Assembly (NCBI RefSeq): GCF_024345225.1
Contig: NZ_BROD01000001.1
Coordinates: forward strand, 248,001-312,000
DNA: 64,000 nt
From: Clostridium sp. TW13
Lineage (GTDB): Bacteria; Bacillota; Clostridia; Clostridiales; Clostridiaceae
Reading direction: 5' to 3'
The notes under the pieces are model-generated. The model had not been told where the DNA came from. It did not search any database and saw nothing but the letters and a program-made list of their open reading frames with translations. This document shows, piece after piece, positions 27,191 to 36,152 of the stretch. A program made the position numbers and the translations under genes. How positions within the stretch are numbered: the stretch's first letter is position 1; each line of letters starts with the position of its first letter.

Positions 27191-27491
27191 CGCCTGTGAT
27201 CTTTTTATTAGACATATTCAAGAAGTTTAAATATCTAATTTAACGATGATAGATAGCAAAAGTTAATAGATTGTACACAACTTGTAAACGGTATTATACA
27301 AAATTCCACCTTATTCAACAAAAATACAGTATTTCCAACCCTTGCATATAGATTATAGAGTCGTATAATAGGAATGTAATTAATTACATAAGCTTTTTTA
27401 AACGATTCACTACGTAGAGAATCTATAATTAGAAACAAATGTACAATTCTAGTAATCTATTTATAATTAAACCAAACAAGGGGGAAAGTAT
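27191..27491. other. Intergenic stretch before the secreted protease
   Basis: About 300 bases, AT-rich, without a credible gene. The protease ribosome site AAGGGGGAAAG is at the end. I see no clear promoter hexamer pair or riboswitch. Confidence 0.5.
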
Positions 27492-30400
27492 ATGCAAAAA
27501 TTTAAACGAATAACTTCAATATTAACAGTATTATCATTTATAGCTTTAGCAAGTCCATTTCAAGGCAAAGCAGTTTATGCAGCTGAGAAAAATAGAAGTA
27601 GCGTAAATATGGTTTCAAGCAAAAACAATAATGATGTACCATCTAAAAAAAGTAATTATGGAGTTAAAGCACCTACAAAAGAAGAAAAGGCATGGATGGA
27701 TAAAAATATGATAAAAACGACTAAGGTAGACTTGAACTCCTTAGCGCACCAGAGAAAAAGCAATGAGAAAAATAAGGCTAGTGAATTAAGAACAGATAGA
27801 ATTAATTCATTAAGTAAAAGTGCTGCTAATGAGAACGCTACTTCAGAATTACCAAGTTCAGCTGATAATAGTACATTGAAGTACTTTCCTACAATCGGAA
27901 ATCAGGGAAGTTTGGGAACCTGTGCTAGTTTTGCTACCACATATTATCAAATGTCATATACATTGAATTTTGATCGTAATAAAGATGCTAAAAATGATCC
28001 AAATAATTTAAATAAGTATTCACCTAAATGGACTTATAATTTTGTTAATGGTATAAATAATAATGGTAGCAGTATAAGTGGAAATTATCGAATAATGCAA
28101 GAGAATGGTGTTCCTTCCTTAGCAGATTATCCATATTCACCTGATACAGTTCCTGAAACAAACTATAGAGCATGGCCAACCAATGCCTCTATATATAAAA
28201 CTGCTATGAAAAATAGAATTGATGAATCTGGATATGTGACTATAGGAGATAATTCAACTAAAACACCAATTACTTCACCAAGTGATTCACATTTAAATGA
28301 AGTAAAATCATTACTAGCAAATGGTAAAGTTCTAACCTTTACTACTTATATTTTTTCATGGAACACTTCGGATTACGTAGTAAAAGATGATCCATCCACA
28401 ACATTAGATGATGATTATGTAGGACAATCTATATGTGCCTGGGAAAACAGAACACAGGATGGTGGACATGCCATGACTGTTGTGGGATATAATGATAATA
28501 TCTGGGTGGATTTAAATAAGGATGGAAAAGTAGAACCAGGTGAAAAAGGTGCTTTTAAGATTGCAAATTCATGGGGAACTGATTGGGGAAACAAAGGATT
28601 TATGTGGATTTCATACGATGCGTTGAATGAGGTATCTAGTGTTAACAATAATCCTTCAGGGACAAGCAGAATGCCTGTTTTTGATAGTAATACACTATAC
28701 TGGATTTCAGTAAAACCAAGCACTTATACACCAAAGGTTATGGCACAATTTACTTTAAATACTTCAAAGAGAGATCAAATTATCACTAAATTTAATTTAG
28801 ATGGAAATAAAGATACAGATATAAATTTTAGACCTGGAATTTTACTTATCAATGGTGGAGATTTTTCCTTTGATGGAACAGCTAATGCCTGTGATTCTAG
28901 CTTTGTTATTGATTTAACTAGCCTTTTAGACAAAGCAGATAAAAAAGACTTTTTATCCCATAAGTGGGGAGTAGAAATTTCTGATACATCAAAAGATGGT
29001 TCACCGCTGACAATAAAGGATTTTAAAATTATTGATAATTCAACTTCGAATGAGTATACAGCACCTATTTCTATGCCTACAATACTTGATGGAAATATGA
29101 CAAAGTTCTGTGTAAATTCGGTGAATATTGCAGCTCCTACTAATTTACATTCTGATTCTCAAACTTTAACTTCGATACATTTATCTTGGACTCCATCTTC
29201 TACAAGTTCAGTTGTAGGATATGATATATATGAATCAGGCCAAAAAATGTGGACAAGTACAAAACCAGAATTTACTGTAGATAATCTGACACCAGGTGAA
29301 TCTCATGATTTTTCAGTTTTAGCATATGATGCTGATGGGAATTATTCAATACTATCAAATTCTATAGAAGTATCAACCTTACAGGATAATATACCTCCAA
29401 CCACGCCAACAAATTTAATTTGTACAAGCAAATCAAGTAAGTCAGTAAGTTTAAGTTGGAGTCCATCTACTGATAACTATAAAGTTCGTTATCATGTTTA
29501 CCGTTTAGGAAAAACTCATCTATATACAATTCCTGCTCTAGTTGCAGATACAACTGATACCAAGACTACTGATGAATCAGTCAATTCTAATTCTGAGTAT
29601 ACCTATTATGTGGAAGCTTATGACGGATATAATTGTTCACAAAGTAGCAATAATTTAAACGTAACTACAGACGCAAGTAAATCAACTATCTACTACAAGA
29701 GCGCTGCTGGAAGAAATAATATACATTATTGTATTGATGGAACATGGACAGCAGTTCCAGGTAAGCTTATGAGTGATTCAACGTATTCTGGATATAAAGA
29801 ATATACAATAGATCTTGGCTCTGATAATAGTGCAAAGGTATGCTTTAATTTAAATGGAGGTAATTGGGATAATAACAATTCTAACAATTACACTGTGGGA
29901 GAAGGTAATTGGACAATTGATGGAGATACTCACACAATGACACAAGACGTTCCACAAATTAAAGATAGTATCACAGCACCAAGTAATCTTACAGCTACAA
30001 ATACCACTGATTCATCAGTTACACTTACATGGAATGAATCTAAAGTGATAGGAAGTAAGTATGTAGCAGGTTATGGCATCTACAGAGATGATAAGTTAAT
30101 TGGATTGTCTATCGGTGCAACAAGCTATACAGACACTAATATCTCACCAAAGAATACAAAGTATAACTATTATGTAAGAGCACTTGATTCGATGAATAAT
30201 CCTATTTCAGACAAGAGTAATACTATTACTGTTGGTGGAGAAGTAGGAAATGTTGTTACAATTTATTATAAACAAGGGTATTCAACACCATATATTCATT
30301 ATTGTGTTGATGGGGGTTCTTGGACTTCAGTTCCTGGAGTAAAAATACCTACATCTGATATAGCTGGATATAATAAAATAACAATAGATCTTGGAATGGC

Positions 30401-30614
30401 TGCAAAGTTACAAGCTTGCTTCAATGATGGGAATGGAAAGTGGGATAATAATCAAGGTAAGAATTATACTTTCCAAGCTGGAACTTACACTTTTGTTCCA
30501 GGTTCTAATGGAGCATCAGGAACTATTACTAAGGGTGGACCTGTAAATCAGGGAATATCAAAATTTATTTCGATGCTCGGTGACAATATTTTTAGCAGTA
30601 TAAAAGCGGCTTAA
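27492..30614 (+). CDS. Secreted papain-like (C1) protease with FnIII and starch-binding-like modules
   Basis: The 1040-residue protein has a signal peptide (1-30, ending VYA) and a linker or pro-region to about 120. The C1 peptidase domain has catalytic Cys144 (GNQGSLGTCASFATT, with Gln138), His326 (GGHAMTVVGY) and Asn359 (ANSWGTDWGNKGF). Three fibronectin III domains lie near 547-632, 636-727 and 827-914. Two copies of an aromatic-rich module lie near 729-815 and 919-1012 (TIYYK...IHYC.DG.W..VPG, then WDNN...NYT), resembling CBM25/26 starch binders. No cell-wall anchor is seen. It probably acts outside the cell on protein at a polysaccharide surface. Confidence 0.88.
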   Translation: MQKFKRITSILTVLSFIALASPFQGKAVYAAEKNRSSVNMVSSKNNNDVPSKKSNYGVKAPTKEEKAWMDKNMIKTTKVDLNSLAHQRKSNEKNKASELRTDRINSLSKSAANENATSELPSSADNSTLKYFPTIGNQGSLGTCASFATTYYQMSYTLNFDRNKDAKNDPNNLNKYSPKWTYNFVNGINNNGSSISGNYRIMQENGVPSLADYPYSPDTVPETNYRAWPTNASIYKTAMKNRIDESGYVTIGDNSTKTPITSPSDSHLNEVKSLLANGKVLTFTTYIFSWNTSDYVVKDDPSTTLDDDYVGQSICAWENRTQDGGHAMTVVGYNDNIWVDLNKDGKVEPGEKGAFKIANSWGTDWGNKGFMWISYDALNEVSSVNNNPSGTSRMPVFDSNTLYWISVKPSTYTPKVMAQFTLNTSKRDQIITKFNLDGNKDTDINFRPGILLINGGDFSFDGTANACDSSFVIDLTSLLDKADKKDFLSHKWGVEISDTSKDGSPLTIKDFKIIDNSTSNEYTAPISMPTILDGNMTKFCVNSVNIAAPTNLHSDSQTLTSIHLSWTPSSTSSVVGYDIYESGQKMWTSTKPEFTVDNLTPGESHDFSVLAYDADGNYSILSNSIEVSTLQDNIPPTTPTNLICTSKSSKSVSLSWSPSTDNYKVRYHVYRLGKTHLYTIPALVADTTDTKTTDESVNSNSEYTYYVEAYDGYNCSQSSNNLNVTTDASKSTIYYKSAAGRNNIHYCIDGTWTAVPGKLMSDSTYSGYKEYTIDLGSDNSAKVCFNLNGGNWDNNNSNNYTVGEGNWTIDGDTHTMTQDVPQIKDSITAPSNLTATNTTDSSVTLTWNESKVIGSKYVAGYGIYRDDKLIGLSIGATSYTDTNISPKNTKYNYYVRALDSMNNPISDKSNTITVGGEVGNVVTIYYKQGYSTPYIHYCVDGGSWTSVPGVKIPTSDIAGYNKITIDLGMAAKLQACFNDGNGKWDNNQGKNYTFQAGTYTFVPGSNGASGTITKGGPVNQGISKFISMLGDNIFSSIKAA

Positions 30615-30627
30615 TAGAAATTTAAAC

Positions 30628-30676
30628 AAAAAACTGTTGCATAGTTTTATATAATAAATTGTGCAGCAGCTTTTTA
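30628..30676. terminator. Terminator between the protease and DUF1284 genes
   Basis: AAAAAACTGTTGCATA pairs with TGTGCAGCAG plus the following T-run, usable from both sides. Confidence 0.7.
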
Positions 30677-30705
30677 TTCTTTAGGAAATTATAATAAAGT
30701 CAGAT
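30671..30705 (+). repeat. R1 intergenic repeat, partial copy
   Basis: TTTTTATTCTTTAGGAAATT and then ATAATAAAGTCA follow the terminator T-run directly. The 3' half with the DnaA box is missing. Confidence 0.55.
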
Positions 30706-30717
30706 AGGTAAAAAATT

Positions 30718-31098
30718 TTATTTATAAATGGCTTCACATATAGATAGCCATTCACAATCTACACAAACTTCATTAAGTTTATTCACTTTTAAAATATTAT
30801 CTTGAACCTTCTTTTTAAAATCTTTCCAATACAGTATATCACCAGTTTTAAGATTACATAATTTTAAACATTGATTATCATAAGATTCTGGCTTTTGTCC
30901 AGACAAACAAGTATTTTCTTGATTGTTGGGGCAAAAACTACAAATTTTATCTACTCCTACAGTTAGTGTAATTTTAGAGTTTTCATTACTCTCTAATAGG
31001 TTAATAGTTTTTCTCATATTTTCCACAAAGTCTTTGCTATAACCTTTTCCTATAAAATGTTGAATGCAAAGTCCATGGTGAGGTCTCAAATTAATCAT
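30718..31098 (-). CDS. DUF1284 cysteine-rich protein
   Basis: This 126-residue cytoplasmic protein of the DUF1284 family has nine cysteines. They include ICSFCPNNQENTC, CLKLC and VCVDCEWLSIC, so a metal or iron-sulfur centre is likely. The family is often annotated as a predicted iron-sulfur-binding protein without known function. The N-terminus INLRPHHGLCIQHF, with its HHGLC motif, is the most conserved part. It stands alone between the secreted protease and repeat R3. No visible partner gives a role. Confidence 0.82.
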   Translation of the reverse strand: MINLRPHHGLCIQHFIGKGYSKDFVENMRKTINLLESNENSKITLTVGVDKICSFCPNNQENTCLSGQKPESYDNQCLKLCNLKTGDILYWKDFKKKVQDNILKVNKLNEVCVDCEWLSICEAIYK

Positions 31099-31220
31099 AT
31101 CTAATCTCCAATCAGTATATTATTTCTAATTTTAAATTCCACTTTAAAGTTATTTTATTATGTTTAAGAATGTTTTGTTTTGCTAGCTAAAGTACCATAT
31201 ATTTATATAGTATAAATGCG

Positions 31221-31328
31221 TATAGAACTATTCCACTTAAATGTTGGTAGAAAAGTGCTATATTTTGTCGGGAAAATGTCGAATTTTTGCAGCTTGGACA
31301 CCAACATTCTGATGGAACAGTTCCATAT
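31221..31328 (+). repeat. R3 hairpin repeat, copy A, with Spo0A-box core
   Basis: The outer arms TATAGAACTATTCCA and TGGAACAGTTCCATA have two mismatches. The inner stem AATGTTGGT / ACCAACATT is perfect. The loop contains TGTCGAA at 31277-31283 and a degenerate TGTCGGG at 31266. Confidence 0.75.
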
Positions 31329-31526
31329 ACAACCTAATAATTATATTTATGCTCATTACCAAGGCAGCTTTTATTAATATTATTATCATACAATTGTTCT
31401 TGAATAGCTATCATAAAAATAAATTTTTAAATCATTAAGTTTATAACGATTAATTCACTGCAATATATCACAAATTATATTTTTGTAGTTATATATTTAC
31501 ATAAAAAAACATATATGTTACCATAT

Positions 31527-31573
31527 ATTAAACAGTGTTTAATAAAAGTACGCTGTTTAATAAATGCTATAAT
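31527..31573 (+). promoter_or_regulatory. Promoter with TetR-type dyads for the flavodoxin operon
   Basis: ATTAAACAGTGTTTAAT at 31527-31543 is a near-perfect dyad (mismatch only at the centre). A second half-site GCTGTTTAATAA follows at 31552-31563. An extended -10, TGCTATAAT, ends at 31573. Binding by the operon's own TetR would block the promoter. Confidence 0.6.
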
Positions 31574-31641
31574 TGTTCATAAACTTAGTTAAAATGCGGA
31601 TTATATTTCAAACTGTAAAAATTGTATGTATGAGGTGTGAG

Positions 31642-32199
31642 ATGAAAAGAGGGTTAAAAGTTTTAGGAAAAGTATTTATAGGTTTTATAGTACTAATAAT
31701 CGCAGTAGTTTTAGGTTTTTCTTGGTTTGTAAAAGCAAATAATAAGGATTATGGTGATCATAATCAAATATTAAAGTCAGAAAGACAAAATGCAAAAAAA
31801 GCCTTAGTAGTATATCAACCATCAAGGGGCAAGACTACAAATAAGATTGCTGAGAGCTTAGCAAAAGGAATTAATCAGTCAGGTTATGAAGTTACAATTA
31901 ACTATCCAGGAAAGCATATGTCTAAGGATATTTCTCAGTATTCAATTGTTGTTTTTGGTTCTCCTGTGTATATCGGACAAACTTCAACTACTTTATCTGA
32001 TTATATGAAGTCTATAAAAATTTCTGATACCCAAAAAGTACTTGTATTTGTAACCGGCGGTGAATTAAGTAATGGTGAATTAGACAAAGTTGAGACACAA
32101 CTTGGCAGCAGAAAAGCTACTGAAAAAGTAGGATTTAAAAATGGGGAAAAGGATGAAAGTAAAGCTTATGAGATAGGAAAGAAGATTGGAGCAGAGTAG
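31642..32199 (+). CDS. Membrane-anchored flavodoxin-domain protein
   Basis: About 185 residues. One N-terminal membrane helix (VFIGFIVLIIAVVLGFSWFV, about 10-30) is followed by a flavodoxin-like domain. That domain has ALVVYQPSRGKTTNKIAESLA as its FMN-phosphate loop and VVFGSPVYIGQTSTTLSDYM as its second flavin contact. I choose ATG 31642 after GAGGTGTGAG rather than the upstream ATG at 31573, which lies in the promoter region. The TetR gene starts four bases after its stop. Electron transfer at the membrane is inference. Confidence 0.82.
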   Translation: MKRGLKVLGKVFIGFIVLIIAVVLGFSWFVKANNKDYGDHNQILKSERQNAKKALVVYQPSRGKTTNKIAESLAKGINQSGYEVTINYPGKHMSKDISQYSIVVFGSPVYIGQTSTTLSDYMKSIKISDTQKVLVFVTGGELSNGELDKVETQLGSRKATEKVGFKNGEKDESKAYEIGKKIGAE

Positions 32200-32202
32200 A
32201 CT

Positions 32203-32817
32203 ATGGGAATAACAGAAAGAAGACAAATGGAAAAAGAAATCATAATGAAGAAGATAATAGATGCAGCTAATGAAATATTGATTGAGGAAGGGTACGAAAA
32301 GTTATCAATTAGAAAGATAGCAAACAAAATAGAGTATTCTCCAGGTATTATTTATCACTACTTTAAAGATAAAGCTGAAATAGTAACATGCATTGTTGAT
32401 GAGGGGTATAAAAATATATTGAAATGTGTAGGTAAGGAGCCTATAGATATAGAAGAACCAGAAAAAACTATAGAAAATAATTTAAGGAGTTATATTGAAC
32501 TTATGTTAAAAACTCCACAGCGGTTTAAAGCTATTTTGATGAGTGATATAGAATCAGTTCAGCAAAAAGTAAATATACTGCACAAAGGAGTTTCAAAGGA
32601 AAGAAGTAGTATACAAGGGTTGTGTAAAGTTATTGAGTTAGGAATAGAAAGAGGTAGATTTAGGGATATAGATGCTGAGCTTACTGCACAAATTTTTTGG
32701 ACATCAACCCATGGGCTTGTGTCTAGGTTGGTAATGGAAAAAAATATATCAGAGCAGCAAAAGGAAAGACTTATAGATCATCATTTTAAGATGCTTATTA
32801 ACGGAATTATGAAATAA
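32203..32817 (+). CDS. TetR-family regulator between two flavodoxin genes
   Basis: The 204-residue protein has a helix-turn-helix domain at about residues 12-60 (KIIDAANEILIEEGYEKLSI, RKIANKIEYSPGIIYHYFKD). The C-terminal ligand domain has a TetR_C-like pattern (ELTAQIFWTSTHGLVSRLVM). It begins four bases after the first flavodoxin stop, and the second flavodoxin begins 15 bases after its own stop, so the three are one operon. The operator candidates at 31527-31563 suggest autorepression. The signal is unknown. Confidence 0.87.
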   Translation: MGITERRQMEKEIIMKKIIDAANEILIEEGYEKLSIRKIANKIEYSPGIIYHYFKDKAEIVTCIVDEGYKNILKCVGKEPIDIEEPEKTIENNLRSYIELMLKTPQRFKAILMSDIESVQQKVNILHKGVSKERSSIQGLCKVIELGIERGRFRDIDAELTAQIFWTSTHGLVSRLVMEKNISEQQKERLIDHHFKMLINGIMK

Positions 32818-32831
32818 AGGGAGGATTCAAA

Positions 32832-33308
32832 ATGAGAACATTAATTGTTTATGGAACCAAACATGGTACAGCAGAAAAATGTAGTGAAATTTTAAAGAAT
32901 AAGTTACAGGGGGAAGTGGTGTTAGTTAATATAAAAAAGCAAACTATACCTGATGTAGCTTCATTTGATAAGGTTATAATTGGAGGTTCAATATATGCAG
33001 GACAGATTCAGAAAGAAATAAAACAATTCTGCCTAGAAAATCTTAGTGTATTAAAAAACAAAAAGCTTGGCTTCTTTATATGCGGTATGAGTGATAAGGA
33101 TTTTGAGACTTTGGTAAAGAATTATTATCCTAATGAGTTATTAAGTAAAGCTGCTACAGTAAAACATTTTGGGGGAGAGTTAATCTTAAAGAAAATGAAT
33201 TTCTTTGAGAAGTTAATCATGAAGATAGTTTCTAAGACAAATGAGGATACATCAACACTTTCAGAAGAAAATATTAATGAATTTGCTCAATCAATAAATA
33301 AAGAATAG
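32832..33308 (+). CDS. Flavodoxin-domain protein (HemG/flavodoxin_5-like)
   Basis: The 158-residue soluble protein has an FMN-binding loop (LIVYGTKHGTAEKCSEILK) and a second loop (DKVIIGGSIYAGQIQKEIKQF). This is the flavodoxin_5 pattern also seen in HemG-type protoporphyrinogen oxidase. A basic helix near 125-140 (KKMNFFEKLIMKIVSK) could touch the membrane. AAGGGAGGATTCAAA precedes ATG 32832. It completes the flavodoxin-TetR-flavodoxin operon. Heme-pathway involvement is possible but unsupported by neighbours. Confidence 0.82.
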   Translation: MRTLIVYGTKHGTAEKCSEILKNKLQGEVVLVNIKKQTIPDVASFDKVIIGGSIYAGQIQKEIKQFCLENLSVLKNKKLGFFICGMSDKDFETLVKNYYPNELLSKAATVKHFGGELILKKMNFFEKLIMKIVSKTNEDTSTLSEENINEFAQSINKE

Positions 33309-33376
33309 AGTGAATTTATATTTAGTATTAAAAGATGGTTTAAATGAGAAATAATAAAAATAATGGGAGGGTTATT

Positions 33377-34255
33377 GTGGGAGAGGATAATGATAAAAGT
33401 TTGCATATAATTACTATTATTATAATTGTATTGAGTATTTTAACATCATCAATAGGTCTTTTGTATGAAACGGGAGGAAAAGCATTCAATTTTGTGAATC
33501 AATATGGTGATACAGTGAAAATATATGGAAGTGGATTGTATGCACGTGATTCGTATTTTATGGCACCTATATTTCGGGGAACAGATTTTGCAATCATATG
33601 TGTTGCCATTCCAATCTTAATACTAGCATTGATACTAGATATCAAGAAGAGAAAATTGAAAAATCGATTGTTCTTAATGTCAGTAATTTCTTTATTTACT
33701 TACTATTCTGCAAGTATAGCATTTGGAGTAACTTATAATATATTACACCTAGTATATATTGCACTTTTTTCAGCCAGTGTTTTTGGATTAATTATTGCAA
33801 TTTCAAGTATGGATAAAAAGCAGATAGTAGAGAATATGGGGGAGGAATTGCCACTTAAAGGAATATATATATTCTTAACTTTCGTAGCAATTACACTTAT
33901 TGTAGCTTGGCTTCCAGACATCATTAATTCACTAGTATTGGGTCGTTCTTTAGAATTAATTGAAGTTTATACAACACAAATCACATATGTTTTAGATATG
34001 GGGCTTATTGCTCCTACTGCTGTGATTTGCTTATTTCAATTGAAAAAGCGAAATGCAATGGGATATGTTTTATTAGAGTTGCTATTGACAGTATGCAGTA
34101 TTATTGGGATAATGCTACCAATTCAAACCGTATTTCAGATAGTAGCAGGAATATCACTTCCAATTGGAGCTATCATAACAAAGATGGCAATATTTACGAT
34201 ACTAGCACTCTTTGCATTATATTTTAATATAAAGTTTTTTAAGAACATGAAATAA
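33377..34255 (+). CDS. Polytopic membrane protein, unknown function (first of two)
   Basis: About 292 residues and about eight hydrophobic segments; I do not recognise a family. The first helix (IITIIIIVLSILTSSIGLLY) is followed by an outer loop with GDTVKIYGSGLYARDSYFMAPIFRG. GTG 33377 is preferred because GGGAGGG lies just before it; the ATG at 33344 has no ribosome site. It may be read with the flavodoxin operon, which ends 68 bases upstream. No catalytic motif is visible. Confidence 0.7.
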   Translation: MGEDNDKSLHIITIIIIVLSILTSSIGLLYETGGKAFNFVNQYGDTVKIYGSGLYARDSYFMAPIFRGTDFAIICVAIPILILALILDIKKRKLKNRLFLMSVISLFTYYSASIAFGVTYNILHLVYIALFSASVFGLIIAISSMDKKQIVENMGEELPLKGIYIFLTFVAITLIVAWLPDIINSLVLGRSLELIEVYTTQITYVLDMGLIAPTAVICLFQLKKRNAMGYVLLELLLTVCSIIGIMLPIQTVFQIVAGISLPIGAIITKMAIFTILALFALYFNIKFFKNMK

Positions 34256-34298
34256 TAAAATACAATAGTTTTTATGAGTTTTTTGCAGTACGAAAGCA

Positions 34299-34320
34299 GA
34301 TGTAATAAATTTATTACATC
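34299..34320. promoter_or_regulatory. Perfect 22-base palindrome upstream of the second membrane protein gene
   Basis: GATGTAATAAA is followed by its exact complement TTTATTACATC. No T-run follows on either strand, so an operator is more likely than a terminator. It lies 66 bases before the next start codon. Confidence 0.5.
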
Positions 34321-34385
34321 TCAAAAGTGCTTGTGAATTATGTATAGTTAGATTTAAGAATTATAAATTAGTTTGGAGGGGAGTA

Positions 34386-35243
34386 ATGAAGACAAAATGT
34401 ATAAGTACAAAGAAGGCAATTGTAATAAATATAGTTACAGTTATAACTTGTACTATTTTGGCGATAATTATTCATGCTATTCTGCCAGCAGCAGTAGATG
34501 CAACAAAGTTTGATAGTATTCTTGTTAAATGGTTTGGCTTTCCTGCAATAGCAATGTTTTATTTTATTGTGCTATTTACGCAATGTGCCATAGCAGTAGG
34601 ATATATAGGTAGAAGAACAAAGTTGTCTAAATTACAAGCTGGTATTAGATTTGGAATATCCTTTGCAATGATTTATTTGATTGGAATGCAAGAAGTTGTA
34701 ATTGGAGGTTCTCCTTTTTCAATCTGGGGAATTGAGTTTGTAAAGTATCAATTTATTATGGGAGTAGGAGATGGGATACCTGCAATATTACTATGTTTCA
34801 CCATTACTCTTTTTACATTAAGTAATAATAAGAGTAGTAATGAGATTGAAAAATTACACGTAACTAAAAAGATTAAGGCAATTCTAATTATTGCAATAGG
34901 TATTCTTATAGGGAGAACAATTGGTTATGAAAGTGGGTTTATAACCAATGATACTTCTTTATATCCAATTGAATGCTATTTATGGACAGTATTATTTGGA
35001 TTATTCATGGGATGTATTTATGTGATTTTATATCCTTTATTAGCATTTGAAAAAAAGCATTACCGTATAGCATTAAGGTTTGTATCAACTATTGGAGCAA
35101 ATTGGATAATATTTAATTGCTTTATGGGATTAATAACGAAAGGTATTATGCCTCAAATGCTTTTTAGGAGTGTTGTAGATGTTGTAATCTTATTTGTTTC
35201 TGCAATTGCAATAGATAAATATATCATTAGTTTGCGAAATTAA
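34386..35243 (+). CDS. Polytopic membrane protein, unknown function (second of two)
   Basis: The 285-residue protein has about eight membrane segments and no family I can name. Notable stretches are IIIHAILPAAVDATKFDSIL after the first helix and MQEVVIGGSPFSIWGIEF in a middle loop. AGGGGAG precedes ATG 34386. It follows the unrelated membrane protein at 33377 with the 22-base palindrome between them, so it may be regulated on its own. A terminator-like hairpin follows. Function cannot be inferred. Confidence 0.7.
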   Translation: MKTKCISTKKAIVINIVTVITCTILAIIIHAILPAAVDATKFDSILVKWFGFPAIAMFYFIVLFTQCAIAVGYIGRRTKLSKLQAGIRFGISFAMIYLIGMQEVVIGGSPFSIWGIEFVKYQFIMGVGDGIPAILLCFTITLFTLSNNKSSNEIEKLHVTKKIKAILIIAIGILIGRTIGYESGFITNDTSLYPIECYLWTVLFGLFMGCIYVILYPLLAFEKKHYRIALRFVSTIGANWIIFNCFMGLITKGIMPQMLFRSVVDVVILFVSAIAIDKYIISLRN

Positions 35244-35292
35244 TATAGTGCACAACTCATATTGTTCGTTAAAAACTGAATACTTAAATATA

Positions 35293-35332
35293 AAAAAGCA
35301 TGTTAAATTTATATTATTAGCATGCTTCTTCT
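35293..35332 (+). terminator. Terminator-like hairpin after the membrane protein gene
   Basis: AAGCATG-TTAA pairs with TTAG-CATGCTT and is followed by CTTCT; the T-run is weak. Confidence 0.55.
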
Positions 35333-35450
35333 ATTGAAAAAATGGTTGTAAAAATCATTGTAATTTTAAGACTGTGATACTTTTAGTAGAAAATTAGGTA
35401 TAATATAGTTAACTATTTTTGTATTTGTATAAGGGGAGTTATGAAATAAC

Positions 35451-36152
35451 ATGAATAATAAGATATTAATTATAGAAGATGATAAGTCTATCAGTGAGAT
35501 GGTGAAAGATTATTTAATCAAGGATGGTTTTTCAGTGGATACTGCCTTTGATGGTGAAGAGGGAGTTGAAAAATTTTTAAGAGGCAATTTTGACATGATA
35601 ATTCTTGATATCATGATGCCTAAGCTTGATGGAATGGAAGTACTTAGAATAATCAGAGAAAAGAGTTTGATACCTGTGCTTATAATGTCTGCTAAGGATA
35701 CTGATGTGGACAAGGCTCTAGGTCTTGGTTTTGGTGCTGATGATTATATATCCAAGCCTTTTTCAATGATAGAACTTTCTGCAAGAATAAAGGCATCTAT
35801 TAGAAGGGCTACAAAATACTCAAATACAATTGAAAAGGAAGAAATAAAGATAATTAAATTTGGTAATTTAACTATAGATTTAGATAACTTTTTAGTAAGT
35901 AAAAATAATGAGAATATACAGCTTACTTCCAAAGAATTTGAGATATTAAAATTATTTATTCAAAATCCAAGTAGAGTTTTTACAAAGGCACAAATTTATT
36001 CTTTTATATGGGGAGAAGAATATTATGGTGATGAGAATGTTATAAATGTGCACATGAGAAGAATAAGAGAAAAAATTGAGGATGATCCTTCGAACCCTAA
36101 ATATATAAAAACTCTTTGGGGTATAGGCTACAAGCTTGGTGATGTAAAATGA
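35451..36152 (+). CDS. OmpR-type response regulator
   Basis: The 233-residue protein has a receiver domain at residues 1-120. It contains the acidic pocket ED near 10, phospho-acceptor Asp53 (ILDIMMPK), the switch region PVLIMSA and Lys in SKPFSM. A winged-helix output domain occupies 130-230 (LTSKEFEILKLFIQNPSRVF, WGEEYYGDENVINVHMRRIR). The stop overlaps the histidine kinase start by four bases, so the two are translationally coupled. By context it should control the downstream ABC/CPBP genes. Confidence 0.95.
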   Translation: MNNKILIIEDDKSISEMVKDYLIKDGFSVDTAFDGEEGVEKFLRGNFDMIILDIMMPKLDGMEVLRIIREKSLIPVLIMSAKDTDVDKALGLGFGADDYISKPFSMIELSARIKASIRRATKYSNTIEKEEIKIIKFGNLTIDLDNFLVSKNNENIQLTSKEFEILKLFIQNPSRVFTKAQIYSFIWGEEYYGDENVINVHMRRIREKIEDDPSNPKYIKTLWGIGYKLGDVK

